A DNA stretch of 16,881 nt from CAYZIC01 sp964478335 (GCA_964478335.1 CAYZIC010000050.1:1-16881), one strand, 5' to 3'; numbered from the stretch's first letter, positions 6,548-14,682 are shown. A program made the numbers and translations. Notes: generated by a model from the letters alone, not told the origin.

Positions 6548-8322
6548 TCTTGGTCGTAGGGATTTTTAATTTGATAGCGCAGTGCGTGAGCCTTGATCTG
6601 GCTGAGGAGCGTGGGTGAAGGATTGGCTGCATAGGTCGCTAGGAGATCGAATAGCTTTCTCTGAGCCCAGGCTTGGCGTAGGTCAATGAGTGTGGGATTG
6701 ACTTGGCTCTCTACTAGGCTAAACTTAAAGACTGCGTCATACGGATTGTCTCCTGCTAGCCCCCTCATTTGACAGACGACTTCTTGTGTCTTGCGGGGGC
6801 ATCTACCATAGATGTCTAGGGGCTTGTCTGCATAGAGATTAGTGAGTCTGGTGGGGTAGATTTCGCTACCAGATGCTGCATTAAAGGAAATGGTGATCTT
6901 GTCAAGGATAGGATTGCGAATGGCGGTAAAGACTTGTCCGAGCTCTTTAGAAATATCCCAGTCGTCGCCTTGGATGGTGGTGGCTTCTCCGCGATTATTG
7001 TAAGAGAGCATATCCAGGAAGTAGGGATCATTGTCGGCTACGGAAAAGGTGTAAACGGATGTTTGTCCCTGGTTGACGCGCGTGAATTCATTGATGATTT
7101 GGGTGGTTTCTACAATTCCAGTATTGGCATCGCCATCGGTTATCACGATGATGATGCGTGGACGCTCTGGAGATGATGGGATGTCGAGCACTTCACTGAG
7201 GCCTCTAAATAGATCAGTCGTGCCAATCGGGCGGATATCTTTTAAGAATTGGTAGGCAGTATTGACCGATTCTGTGGTGACGGGGGTGAAGGTCTTGCTT
7301 GATTTGACTGTCTTGTCTCTAAAGCCGACGATGACAAAGCGGTCTCCAATACGCAGGGTCGTGGACATGGCCGAGCGAATGGCTTTTTTGCATTGGTTGA
7401 GTCTACGATAGCTGATCGACCGCGAGACATCTTGTACAAATATCACGTCCTTTGGGAGGATGGGGAGGGTGCTTGTGGGCTTGCGGGAGATGTTGAGCCT
7501 AAAGTAGGTCCAGGCTGGGTCTTTAGGGCTTTGCCAGGTATAGAGGGTGAGGTGTAGGCGCTTGTCGAGGGGTTGAAAAACGGGTAAATCTGGCTCGGTG
7601 TGGGTTAATTCGTGGTGGCGCTTTGCAATGGGGATATCAACTGGCGGAGTCGATAGTGGGGGAGTCGTGAGGCCTTTGGCAAGGGCTGCTGATGGGGCGA
7701 ATGTGGGGCCTGATGGCAGGTGTGTCGTGAGAGCACTGCTGATAGAGCCTGTGGTCGTGGGGGGGTGAGGGCTTGGGAGAGGGATGCTTAGGGGGCTTGC
7801 TGGCGCAGTAGCAAGTGTCGCATGCATCGGCTTATTATCAAGCTTATACAAGGGGGGGGCGGCTACTTGTTGGAGAGGGGCTCCCGTTGTCACGTCTTGT
7901 GCTTGTGGGGATAATGGGGGGAGGTCTGGTAGGGTGGGAGTGGGGGCTTGTGCTGTGGTGGCCTGTTGATTGGGGGCTTGAGGCACTTGGGGCTTGGTCA
8001 GGAGGTCTCCCAGCTCTTGGTTGATTTGATGTGATGTGTCTTGCTTGACAGACTCGATGGAGGGCACTTGTTGTGCTGGTGGGGTAAAGACTTCTTGGAG
8101 CACAGGATCACGAAAGAGTTGATCGATCTCGACTTGCGGATAGGCCTTTTGAGTGGGAGGCGGAGTGGCAGACAGCGTCTTGGATAGGGTGTAGTCTGCA
8201 AATGTCGTCAGCAAGATGACGTGAAAGATTAAGGAGAGGGCGATTGCAAGTGTAAGGCCAAATGCATGAGCCTTAAAGGAAAGGCTTTGCTTGGACACGT
8301 TGTGAGGCGTATGGTATGTCAT
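6544..8322 (-). CDS. TonB-like membrane-anchored protein with a C-terminal von Willebrand factor A domain
   Basis: A 592-residue protein. A short basic N-terminus leads into one membrane helix (about 21-41) containing S30-x-x-x-H34. This is the SxxxH arrangement that TonB uses to couple to ExbB/ExbD. Residues 53-250 are rich in Pro, Ala, Thr and Gln, like the TonB periplasmic linker. Residues 290-470 form a VWA domain with an intact MIDAS: DVSRS (298-302), the GTTDL threonine (367-371) and ITDGD (394-398). The tail (AWAQRKLFDLL, then LRYQIKNPYD) resembles the C-terminal part of inter-alpha-trypsin-inhibitor-type VIT-VWA proteins, although no VIT domain precedes the VWA. No TonB C-terminal domain is seen. 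It is last in the exbB-exbD-TPR operon, 12 nt after the TPR stop. The role inferred is a PMF-energised periplasm-spanning arm whose VWA head binds a partner through a metal ion. The domains are confident; the coupling is inference. Confidence 0.85.
   Translation of the reverse strand: MTYHTPHNVSKQSLSFKAHAFGLTLAIALSLIFHVILLTTFADYTLSKTLSATPPPTQKAYPQVEIDQLFRDPVLQEVFTPPAQQVPSIESVKQDTSHQINQELGDLLTKPQVPQAPNQQATTAQAPTPTLPDLPPLSPQAQDVTTGAPLQQVAAPPLYKLDNKPMHATLATAPASPLSIPLPSPHPPTTTGSISSALTTHLPSGPTFAPSAALAKGLTTPPLSTPPVDIPIAKRHHELTHTEPDLPVFQPLDKRLHLTLYTWQSPKDPAWTYFRLNISRKPTSTLPILPKDVIFVQDVSRSISYRRLNQCKKAIRSAMSTTLRIGDRFVIVGFRDKTVKSSKTFTPVTTESVNTAYQFLKDIRPIGTTDLFRGLSEVLDIPSSPERPRIIIVITDGDANTGIVETTQIINEFTRVNQGQTSVYTFSVADNDPYFLDMLSYNNRGEATTIQGDDWDISKELGQVFTAIRNPILDKITISFNAASGSEIYPTRLTNLYADKPLDIYGRCPRKTQEVVCQMRGLAGDNPYDAVFKFSLVESQVNPTLIDLRQAWAQRKLFDLLATYAANPSPTLLSQIKAHALRYQIKNPYDQD
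7852..7859 (-). repeat. C8 homopolymer in the TonB/VWA proline-rich linker
   Basis: Eight consecutive C residues on the coding strand encode part of AAPP (about residues 154-157), between the membrane helix and the VWA domain. A one-base slip would separate the membrane anchor from the VWA head. The run is seen directly; phase variation is only a possibility. Confidence 0.55.
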
Positions 8323-8334
8323 GGCGCGAATGTC

Positions 8335-10677
8335 CTAGAGATGGCGGTCTGTGGGGGGGTGACGGGGTGGGGTGCTTTGCGGGTAGCGCTGCTTAAGCTC
8401 GGCGAGGAGCTGGTCGCGTTCGGCTTGGGTGGCAACGAGCTCAATGGCTCTTTTGAATGCTGCTGGCACAATATGGTCATCATCAAATAGGATGATGAGA
8501 TTCATATTATAGCGCAGGGCAGCTTGCTTGTCGCCTTCTTTTTGTGCGAGGATTGCAAGGCCTTGGTAGGCTAGAGCTCGGGAGCGATTGAGTTGGGGGT
8601 CTTGGGTTGATTGGGTGCGGGTGAGGACGCGTAGATAATGTGATTTAGCGGTGGATGGCTCATCTTGCAGCAAGAGGTCGGCTAAGGCAATAGAGGCTTG
8701 CACATCAGATAGGGAGGGTGACTGAGGTGCGTGGGCGATTGCTTGCATATAGGCATCAAGAGCAGAGGCTTTATTGCCTTGCTTTTCATTGATTGTGCCA
8801 AGGTAATAGTAGGTAAGGCCGATGTCTGCGGGATCAGTGGCTTGCTTAAGCATGGATCGAGTAACGGTTTCAGCCTCGACAAATTTGCCTTGTTCGATCC
8901 AAAAAGAGGCAACCCAGGCGAGGTAGGATATCGGGATTGTGTTGATTTGAGCCGCATTGATTAGTGGCAGGAGTGTATCTGCCGCTTGCTCGTATGCCTT
9001 GATATGATAGTAGGCTTGGGCGAGCTTGATGGCCGCCTCTTGGGCTTGGGCGAATGGCAAACCGAGCGTGTGGGCCTTTTTAAAGGTCGTGATTGCGAGG
9101 TGAAAATCGCTACTACCAAAATAGAGCATGGCGCGGAGATAATAGGCCTGCGCAGCATCTTTGTTTTGGGGGGATTTTGAGAGGTATTCGTCAAGCGTGG
9201 CTGCTGCGCGGGCTGGTTGGTCGAGGCGAATTTCATTGTTTGCCTTTAGAAAGAGCGCCTGTAGGTAAGACGGAGCAGATGGGTAGGTCGTGGTGATTGT
9301 CGCAATGACGGCATTGGATTGGGCGAATTGCTCGGCTTGAGCCCAAGCGTATGCCGCACTGTAGAGCGCCTCTGGCACAAGAGGGCTTTTGGGGTGGTCG
9401 GCAACGAGTTTGAGCAACGCCTTTGCTGCTTGTGGATAGGCATGATTGGTGAGCTGCATCCAGGCTATGCGGTAAGCAATGGTGGGCAAGAGGGAGCTCG
9501 TAGGGTAGGTCTGCGTGATGCGATTGGCGAGGTCGATTGCTTGGTCTTGTCGCTTGAGTGTAATCATACCATCAAGGATCATGACTAGCAGGGATTCCCG
9601 TTGCTCTATAGGGGCTTGATCAACAAGTGTGAGGCCTTGCTTGGTCAATGTATCGTAGTCCTGTGTGGCGTAGAGCATATTGACCCACTCTGTGGCGACG
9701 TAGGGTATCAGGGTGCTCTGTGGATAGGTTGAGATGAGCTGTTGATAGGCAATGGTGGCTTCGGGGTATTTTTGGACTTGTCTAGCGATGGTGGCTTGGA
9801 TGTAAAGCTTTTCATCAGCAGGTAGGTCAGAAGTGTGGGTAAAGGTATGGAGTAGGGATTGAGCATCGAGGAGACGATTGGCCTTAATGCAACTCCAAAT
9901 GGCAGATCGGACAAGGGTCATCTGCTGAAATTGTTGGGGGTGTTTTCTAGCAAGCTCGATGTGAAGGCGGGCACTTTCTGTAAAGTGCTGCGTGGTGTAG
10001 GTGAGCATTGCTGCTGCACCGAGTGCTTGGGCTGCTTGTTGTGGATCTGTCGCTTGGAGGGAGAGGTCGTAGTAGATCCCAGTGGCATCTCGGATGGCTT
10101 GCTTGTCGGTGGGATCTTTGGCGAGTAGCTCGGCGGCTTGAAAGGATGCTTGGATGAAATGGGGTTTAGAGGATGCAGCGAGCTTTTTGTAGGTGTCGAT
10201 CGCCTCGGTAAGACGGCCTAATTGACGATAGCTTTGGGCGAGGCAATCGAGCTTGGTCGGGATGAGGTCTTGGGCAAGGGACTCGGTGATGGCTTGGATT
10301 TGAGTGATGGCTTGATTGGGCTGGTTGGTCTGTAAGTAGGCTCTGGCCAATTGGAGGCGAATGGCATCGCGTGCGGCAGGTTGGGCGGATTGGGTAACAA
10401 GGACCTGAAGTAGGGGGATGGCCGCTTCGCTTTGCTGCGTTTGGGTGAGGGCATCGGCAAGATAGAGGCTAAGCTGTGCCTGACGCTCTGTCGAAAGATC
10501 TCCCGACTGAATCAATGAGCGTAGCTCGGGGATGGCTTCTTTGTAAAAAGCACGCTTGTATAGCCCCTCCGCCAGCAGGAGACGCTCGCTTGGCAAGGGT
10601 GCTGATTGAGCTAAAAGCGTGGAGAGTAAAAGGGTCTGCCCGAGAATGAGTAGGCTCAAAGTGGTTGGGAGATGCAT
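8335..10677 (-). CDS. Secreted tetratricopeptide-repeat protein
   Basis: A 780-residue protein with an N-terminal signal peptide (hydrophobic core in residues 5-22, small residues near LAQSA). Almost the whole mature chain is helical repeats with TPR character, for example GLYKRAFYKEAIPELRSL, LARAYLQTNQPNQAITQI and YYLGTINEKQGNKASALDAY. No catalytic motif is visible, and it ends in a Pro/Arg-rich tail. It is expected in the periplasm or at the inner face of the outer membrane as a scaffold for the ExbB/ExbD/TonB-like complex, loosely as TPR proteins accompany Tol and Bat systems. Its ATG lies 1 nt after the exbD stop and its TAG 12 nt before the TonB/VWA start, so the three are tightly coupled. 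The weak ribosome site (AAGGCG) is consistent with translational coupling. The number of repeats was not determined. Confidence 0.88.
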   Translation of the reverse strand: MHLPTTLSLLILGQTLLLSTLLAQSAPLPSERLLLAEGLYKRAFYKEAIPELRSLIQSGDLSTERQAQLSLYLADALTQTQQSEAAIPLLQVLVTQSAQPAARDAIRLQLARAYLQTNQPNQAITQIQAITESLAQDLIPTKLDCLAQSYRQLGRLTEAIDTYKKLAASSKPHFIQASFQAAELLAKDPTDKQAIRDATGIYYDLSLQATDPQQAAQALGAAAMLTYTTQHFTESARLHIELARKHPQQFQQMTLVRSAIWSCIKANRLLDAQSLLHTFTHTSDLPADEKLYIQATIARQVQKYPEATIAYQQLISTYPQSTLIPYVATEWVNMLYATQDYDTLTKQGLTLVDQAPIEQRESLLVMILDGMITLKRQDQAIDLANRITQTYPTSSLLPTIAYRIAWMQLTNHAYPQAAKALLKLVADHPKSPLVPEALYSAAYAWAQAEQFAQSNAVIATITTTYPSAPSYLQALFLKANNEIRLDQPARAAATLDEYLSKSPQNKDAAQAYYLRAMLYFGSSDFHLAITTFKKAHTLGLPFAQAQEAAIKLAQAYYHIKAYEQAADTLLPLINAAQINTIPISYLAWVASFWIEQGKFVEAETVTRSMLKQATDPADIGLTYYYLGTINEKQGNKASALDAYMQAIAHAPQSPSLSDVQASIALADLLLQDEPSTAKSHYLRVLTRTQSTQDPQLNRSRALAYQGLAILAQKEGDKQAALRYNMNLIILFDDDHIVPAAFKRAIELVATQAERDQLLAELKQRYPQSTPPRHPPTDRHL

Positions 10678-10678
10678 A

Positions 10679-11167
10679 CTAAAACGCCTTGTCTACAGGA
10701 GAGGAGTGCACGGGTGGAGGAGGCTGGGAAAAGGTCTGTGCTGGCTTGGGGAGCTGATCGGTTTCGTCAGTTGTAGCGAGTGAGAGATTGGCGATCCCAA
10801 CTGCTCTACAGGCATCGACGACTTTCATGAAATGCTGATAGTGGGCTGTTTTGTCTGCTCGTATGATGACTGGCTGGCCTGGCATATATTTGGCGATGCG
10901 GGTCAACACCTGAGATAGCGTCGCTGCGTCGAGCACTTTGTTATTGATCGAGACATTTCCCAGGGCATTGATGTTGATGATGATTTCACCAGAGAGGCGA
11001 ATGGGCATCTCGGCGGTCTTGGCGGTGGGGAGCGTCAAGTTGACTTCGTTTTCCCATTGTGAAAAAACAGATGACGCAATGAAAAAGCAGAGCAGGATAA
11101 AGATGATATCCATCATGGCGGTCATCTGCAACTGGTTGGGGTGTTTTTGTCGAGAACGAAAATTCAT
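10679..11167 (-). CDS. exbD: ExbD/TolR-family biopolymer transport protein
   Basis: A 162-residue protein with the standard ExbD plan: a short cytoplasmic N-terminus, one membrane helix (about 18-37), and a periplasmic domain carrying the NxxGxxxINxxxL-like and PVIIRADKTAHYQHFMKVVDACRAVGI segments. The essential proton-carrying Asp is present at the start of the helix (D20 in TAMMDIIF). The C-terminus is extended by a Pro-rich tail (QPPPPVHSSP). The reading frame is open back to 11218, but the ATG at 11167 begins the canonical MNFRSR sequence, lies 2 nt after the exbB stop and has AAGG 7 nt upstream, so I use it. With ExbB it forms the proton channel that would energise the TonB-like protein of the operon. 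Which outer-membrane process is driven cannot be read from this protein alone. Confidence 0.92.
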   Translation of the reverse strand: MNFRSRQKHPNQLQMTAMMDIIFILLCFFIASSVFSQWENEVNLTLPTAKTAEMPIRLSGEIIININALGNVSINNKVLDAATLSQVLTRIAKYMPGQPVIIRADKTAHYQHFMKVVDACRAVGIANLSLATTDETDQLPKPAQTFSQPPPPVHSSPVDKAF

Positions 11168-11169
11168 GA

Positions 11170-11889
11170 TTAGCCTTGGGTATGTTTGCCACCGATGATT
11201 GCGATCATTTGGGCACATGAAGATTCTAGGTCTGCGATAAGGTGTGAGGCACGGCGTCTGAAGTAGGCGTAAGCAATCATTGCAGGGATGGCAATCAATA
11301 GGCCAAAAATTGTGGTGATGATGGCTTGAGAGACGCCTTCTGCGAGCAAGGTCGGCTTAGCCGCTGCGATATTGGCAGAAACCGCACCAAATGCACGCAA
11401 TAACCCAATCACCGTACCGAGTAGACCAACCATAGGCGCAATGCCGGCAATGTCAAAGAGGTATTGTGCTTGTCCTTGGATTTGCTCGGCTTGCCGAGAG
11501 CCTTCGCTCTCAGCAACACTGCGAATGAGCGTGTAATCTGCTTTGGGGGCTGTGTCGATGGCATCTAGGGTGGCAAGGATGACCGACGAAAGTGGCGAGG
11601 GGGTGTCTTCGCAAATGCGACGTGCCTCACGAGTATCTGCATTACTGAGGCTTTGGCTCAGATCACGATGCACGCTATAGGGCGTAATGCGATTGGTGCG
11701 CATGACGATGGCGAAGTAGATACAGAGGGCTACACCAAAGATCGACATTGCGAGCAAGACCCACATGAGGGCTCCGCCATATTGCCATGCCTGAGCAAGT
11801 GATAGGCTTGAGGTGGGGAGGGGGTCAGCCGCAGCAAAGCTGATTGTGTTACTGGTGAGTACGGCGAGGAATAGGAGGACTCGAGACAT
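11170..11889 (-). CDS. exbB: ExbB/TolQ/MotA-family proton channel protein with signal peptide
   Basis: A 239-residue protein. An N-terminal signal-like helix (3-20) precedes three membrane segments at about 39-62, 145-170 and 187-209. The channel motifs are GLLGTVIGLLRAFGAV (155-170) and AEGVSQAIITTIFGLLIAIPAM (183-204). T159 and T192/T193 lie at the polar positions known to line the ExbB/TolQ pore. It should assemble with ExbD as the stator that converts the proton gradient into force on the TonB-like partner. It is first in a four-gene operon ending at 6544. No good Shine-Dalgarno is seen: only a GAAAAGAAAG stretch separated from the ATG by a C7 run and TT (11890-11898). No convincing promoter is visible in the 116-nt gap behind argH. 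The extra N-terminal signal sequence occurs in some ExbB subfamilies. Confidence 0.92.
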   Translation of the reverse strand: MSRVLLFLAVLTSNTISFAAADPLPTSSLSLAQAWQYGGALMWVLLAMSIFGVALCIYFAIVMRTNRITPYSVHRDLSQSLSNADTREARRICEDTPSPLSSVILATLDAIDTAPKADYTLIRSVAESEGSRQAEQIQGQAQYLFDIAGIAPMVGLLGTVIGLLRAFGAVSANIAAAKPTLLAEGVSQAIITTIFGLLIAIPAMIAYAYFRRRASHLIADLESSCAQMIAIIGGKHTQG

Positions 11890-11891
11890 AA

Positions 11892-11898
11892 GGGGGGG
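11892..11898 (-). repeat. C7 run between the ribosome-binding region and the exbB start
   Basis: Seven C residues (coding strand) sit 2 nt before the exbB ATG. A change in length would alter the distance between the purine stretch upstream and the start codon. The tract is seen; an effect on translation is inference. Confidence 0.4.
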
Positions 11899-11908
11899 CT
11901 TTCTTTTC

Positions 11909-11968
11909 AGGAGGCTTGCGCCTTTTAGGATGGTCGCATGCGCCCTATTGAAACGGCCTACGCCTCCT
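11909..11968 (-). other. Structured intergenic element A (AGGAGGC/GCCTCCT closing stem)
   Basis: On the minus strand, AGGAGGC (11968-11962) pairs with GCCTCCT (11915-11909). Inside it a second short helix GCC/GGC and the string CTAAAAGG precede the right arm. It lies between the argH stop and exbB. Element B (15224-15302) has the same outer stem and the same internal CTAAAAGG, but with ACC/GGT as the second helix. There is no U-tract after this copy (GAAAAGAAAG follows), so a simple terminator is unlikely. It could be a small interspersed repeat or an RNA element. Confidence 0.4.
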
Positions 11969-12005
11969 TAACGGAGACGCAGTATTTGTGGTGTCGACAG
12001 AGTCG

Positions 12006-13376
12006 CTAGACGGCTAGGAGTTTGTCGACGGCTTGGGCGATTCTCGTGGCATCATCGTCAGCAGCTTGGGCGATTTCGATGGCACGGCTGTTGAGCGCAT
12101 CATAGTCGATACCAGCGGTACCGCCGAGGTGCTTTTTGCGGGCGATGACTTCGTCGGCATTCATCGACTTGAGGGCTTCGAGATTGTTGCGCACTTCATG
12201 ATAGGCATCTCTAAAGGGCATGCCGCCAGCCACGAGCTCGAGGGCGCGATCGGTTGCAAATACGCCAGGGATAAAGCCTGCATGGAGCTGCTTGCTATTG
12301 ACTGTGATGGAGGTAGCCATGAGGGTCATGATGCGAATTGATGTGCGGGTGACTTTGAGCCCCTCCATGTAGAGCTCTTTGGTGTCTTGGAGGTCACGAT
12401 TGTAACCACCAGGGAGGGCTTTGATAATGGCGTTGGCTGCTGTGGAGTAACCCATGACGAGGGCGGCTTTGGCGCGAATGAGCTCAAGTACGTCTGGGTT
12501 GTACTTTTGGGGCATGATGCTGCTGCCAGTGCAGAGCTCGCGAGGGAGGGTGAAGTAGCCAAATTCAGGAGTTGAGAAGATGATGAGGTCTTCGGCCATG
12601 CGTGAGAGAGTCAGCATAATCTGTGAGAGTGCGGACAAAATGACTGCTTCGTCTTTGCCACGAGAGTTGCTGGCGTGAAAGACGTTGTGGTGAGGCCGAC
12701 GAAACGCCAACAGCTTGGAGGTCAATAGGCGGTCAATAGGCAATGGGACACCATAGCCAGCTGCGGAGCCTAGCGGACAGCAGTCGGTGAGGCGACGTGC
12801 TGCTTCGAGCATATAGGTGTCGTCCATGAGCATCTCAGCATAGGCCGAGGCCCACATCCCTACAGAGCTAGGCATGGCTGGCTGCATATGAGTGCGACCA
12901 ACCATGGGAATGTCTTTGTTGGCTTCGGCAAAGACCAAAAGCGCACGTGCGAGTGCGGCGATCTCCTTGGTCAGCGCAATCATTTCGTTGCGAGCGTGCA
13001 GGCGGATGTCTACGGCGACTTGGTCATTGCGACTGCGGCCGGTGTGCACTTTACGGCCGAGGTCGCCGAGGCGTTCGGTGAGTTGGCGTTCGACGGCGAG
13101 ATGGACGTCTTGGTCCTCTGCTGTGATGGTGAATTCGCCCTTATCAGCCAGCGCGATGATCTCTTTGAGTGCGCGAATAACCGCAATACGGTCTGCCTCA
13201 GTAAAGATTTGGGGCTCGTAGGGCATTTTGGAGAGCATGGTGACATGGGCCGCAGTGCCGATGCAGTCGACTTGCGCTAAGGCGAGGTCGAGAATGGGGT
13301 CTTTGCCTTCTGTAAAGGTAAGGACGTCGGGATGAATGGCACCAACGATGGTCTTTTTATCTGTGGTTTGAGTCAT
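12006..13376 (-). CDS. argH: Argininosuccinate lyase
   Basis: A 456-residue member of the fumarase/aspartase superfamily. It splits argininosuccinate into arginine and fumarate, the last step of arginine synthesis, as a cytosolic homotetramer. The signatures are in order: IGTAAHVTML (39-48), HTGRSRNDQVAVDIRL (111-126), RTHMQPAMP (161-169) with the catalytic-region His163, and the mobile Ser loop GSSIMPQKYNPD (284-295). The last is usually GSSxMPQKKNPD, so one Lys is Tyr here. The usual N-terminal WGGRF segment is absent and the protein begins close to the DPxVxxFT-like stretch (HPDVLTFTEG). AAAGGA lies 6 nt before the ATG. The gene follows the secreted unknown protein by 47 nt and is probably in the same operon as the deaminase. 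No other arg gene is in the window. Confidence 0.95.
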   Translation of the reverse strand: MTQTTDKKTIVGAIHPDVLTFTEGKDPILDLALAQVDCIGTAAHVTMLSKMPYEPQIFTEADRIAVIRALKEIIALADKGEFTITAEDQDVHLAVERQLTERLGDLGRKVHTGRSRNDQVAVDIRLHARNEMIALTKEIAALARALLVFAEANKDIPMVGRTHMQPAMPSSVGMWASAYAEMLMDDTYMLEAARRLTDCCPLGSAAGYGVPLPIDRLLTSKLLAFRRPHHNVFHASNSRGKDEAVILSALSQIMLTLSRMAEDLIIFSTPEFGYFTLPRELCTGSSIMPQKYNPDVLELIRAKAALVMGYSTAANAIIKALPGGYNRDLQDTKELYMEGLKVTRTSIRIMTLMATSITVNSKQLHAGFIPGVFATDRALELVAGGMPFRDAYHEVRNNLEALKSMNADEVIARKKHLGGTAGIDYDALNSRAIEIAQAADDDATRIAQAVDKLLAV

Positions 13377-13423
13377 GATGATCCTTTGGGTTGAATGTCT
13401 AAGATGAACAATTTGTGGGGTGA

Positions 13424-14680
13424 TTATTGATGCGTGGTGGGTGTTTTGCTCTCAAATTGAGCTTTAGGTAGGGACTCCTTGTAGCGCTTTTCAAGGGCTT
13501 GGTCTAGAGAGACGGCTTGCTCGTAGAGCCAGCGACAGGCGGATGGGTCTTTGCCCTCTGAGACAGCATGGTAAAATGCGGTGTAGGCTTGGGCGACCTC
13601 AATGAGCTCAATAGACTGCGCAGTGCTTTTGCGATGGAGCTGGAGGATGATCTTTTGGGCGGCGGTTTGGGCCGTCTTGCTCGATAGGTTGGCAATGATC
13701 CACTCGGGGGTAATCGGCTGTGCAACACCCGGAAGGAGGATGGTCAGGCATTTGTGCCAGCGAGCATAGGCTCCATAAGAGGTCTTGCCTATTTCGGTGA
13801 TCTTGTTGGCGCGAGTGTTGAACCACGCCAGCCACGCTGTCTCAAGCTTGATTGACGAATCTTGAATCGCCGAAACGCTTCTCGGAGCAATGAGGTCGGC
13901 AAGGTTTGTCGGCTGCCAAGGTGTCGCAAAAAGTTGGGCGCGGTTAGCGGCGGGAGTGGTTTCCCAAATAAACCGACTGACCATATTCGCACAGGCGGGG
14001 TTGCTCGATAGGAGCGAGTTGGGAGATGAGAGTAGCTGCGAGAGCAGTGGGAGGCGCTTCGCATCGTGGATAAACCATACCTCGTCATAGTCCGCTCGGT
14101 GCGTGGTTGGATCCAAATAGCGCAAAAAGCCATGAATCGCCCACTTGGGCACACTAAAGCTACCTGGTTCATTGCCGATGGATTCGGAGTGGTTACGCAA
14201 GAGCGCTTCCACGATGGCCTCTCTGTATAAGGCTAAATCGCATGTGTCGGGATTGGGAATCGTGAGCTGGTAGAGTAGACGCGTCGGCTCAAGGCGCATT
14301 GCTGTTTTGAGAATCGACGAATCAGACTTCGTCTCATTGCCGATGATGATTTGGATGGGGAATTCTTTCGACCCCAGTTTTATCGAGAGGGCCTTCTCGA
14401 GGCGTTCCTTTTCCAAAGAGGCGGATTTCATGATCGCCCAACGGTAATTCGCGCGCTCTGGATAACGGGTGGTCACGCAAAAGACCCCATCAAAAGAATA
14501 GATCGGGATAGGCCTCGCCTTGAGTGCTTTGAGCTGTTTTTGTGATTGTTGTATTTGGGACGCTTGCTTTGCCGTTGGCGCATCAAGCAAAGCCGCACCA
14601 CGATCAGCTTGGTGGGGTGCGGCCTGTGCTAAAAGCTGACTTGCCGCAACTAAAAAGAATACAGGGAGGAGTTTATCCAT
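13424..14680 (-). CDS. Secreted protein of unknown function, possibly a degenerate gluzincin-type peptidase
   Basis: A 418-residue protein with a clear signal peptide (MDKLLPVFFLVAASQLLAQA). Next comes a Gln/Lys-rich helical stretch (about 35-55) and then a globular domain. The order of elements REAIVEALL (153-161), SVPKWAIHGFLRYL (176-189) and LPLLSQLL (210-217) recalls metallopeptidases in which HExxH is followed by PxWxxEGxA and an LxxLL helix. Here both zinc His of HExxH (R153, V157) and the later Glu (H183) are absent, so a peptidase activity is not supported. A C-terminal helical hairpin (TAFYHAVSEG..CRWLYEQAVSLD) is TPR-like. Its ATG is 2 nt after the deaminase stop with AGGTG 7 nt upstream, so it is translationally linked to it. 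Predicted location is periplasm or surface. I do not recognise the family with certainty. Confidence 0.7.
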   Translation of the reverse strand: MDKLLPVFFLVAASQLLAQAAPHQADRGAALLDAPTAKQASQIQQSQKQLKALKARPIPIYSFDGVFCVTTRYPERANYRWAIMKSASLEKERLEKALSIKLGSKEFPIQIIIGNETKSDSSILKTAMRLEPTRLLYQLTIPNPDTCDLALYREAIVEALLRNHSESIGNEPGSFSVPKWAIHGFLRYLDPTTHRADYDEVWFIHDAKRLPLLSQLLSSPNSLLSSNPACANMVSRFIWETTPAANRAQLFATPWQPTNLADLIAPRSVSAIQDSSIKLETAWLAWFNTRANKITEIGKTSYGAYARWHKCLTILLPGVAQPITPEWIIANLSSKTAQTAAQKIILQLHRKSTAQSIELIEVAQAYTAFYHAVSEGKDPSACRWLYEQAVSLDQALEKRYKESLPKAQFESKTPTTHQ

Positions 14681-14682
14681 CG

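Noticed and set aside
7500..8200. Rightward ORFs rich in Gly, Val and Trp opposite the TonB/VWA linker
   Set aside because: They are antisense shadows of a Pro-rich coding region (CCN codons read as GGN) and have no ribosome sites or recognisable domains.
8335..10677. Repetitive TPR gene as a DNA tandem repeat or CRISPR-like array
   Set aside because: The periodicity is in the protein helices only. No DNA unit recurs with regular spacers.
11168..11218. N-terminal extension of ExbD from an ATG at 11218
   Set aside because: It lies inside exbB, reads as non-family sequence, and the canonical ExbD N-terminus starts at 11167 with its own AAGG.
11909..11968. AGGAGGC in element A as the exbB ribosome-binding site
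   Set aside because: It lies more than 70 nt from the exbB ATG and is part of the paired stem. No in-frame start follows at a workable distance.
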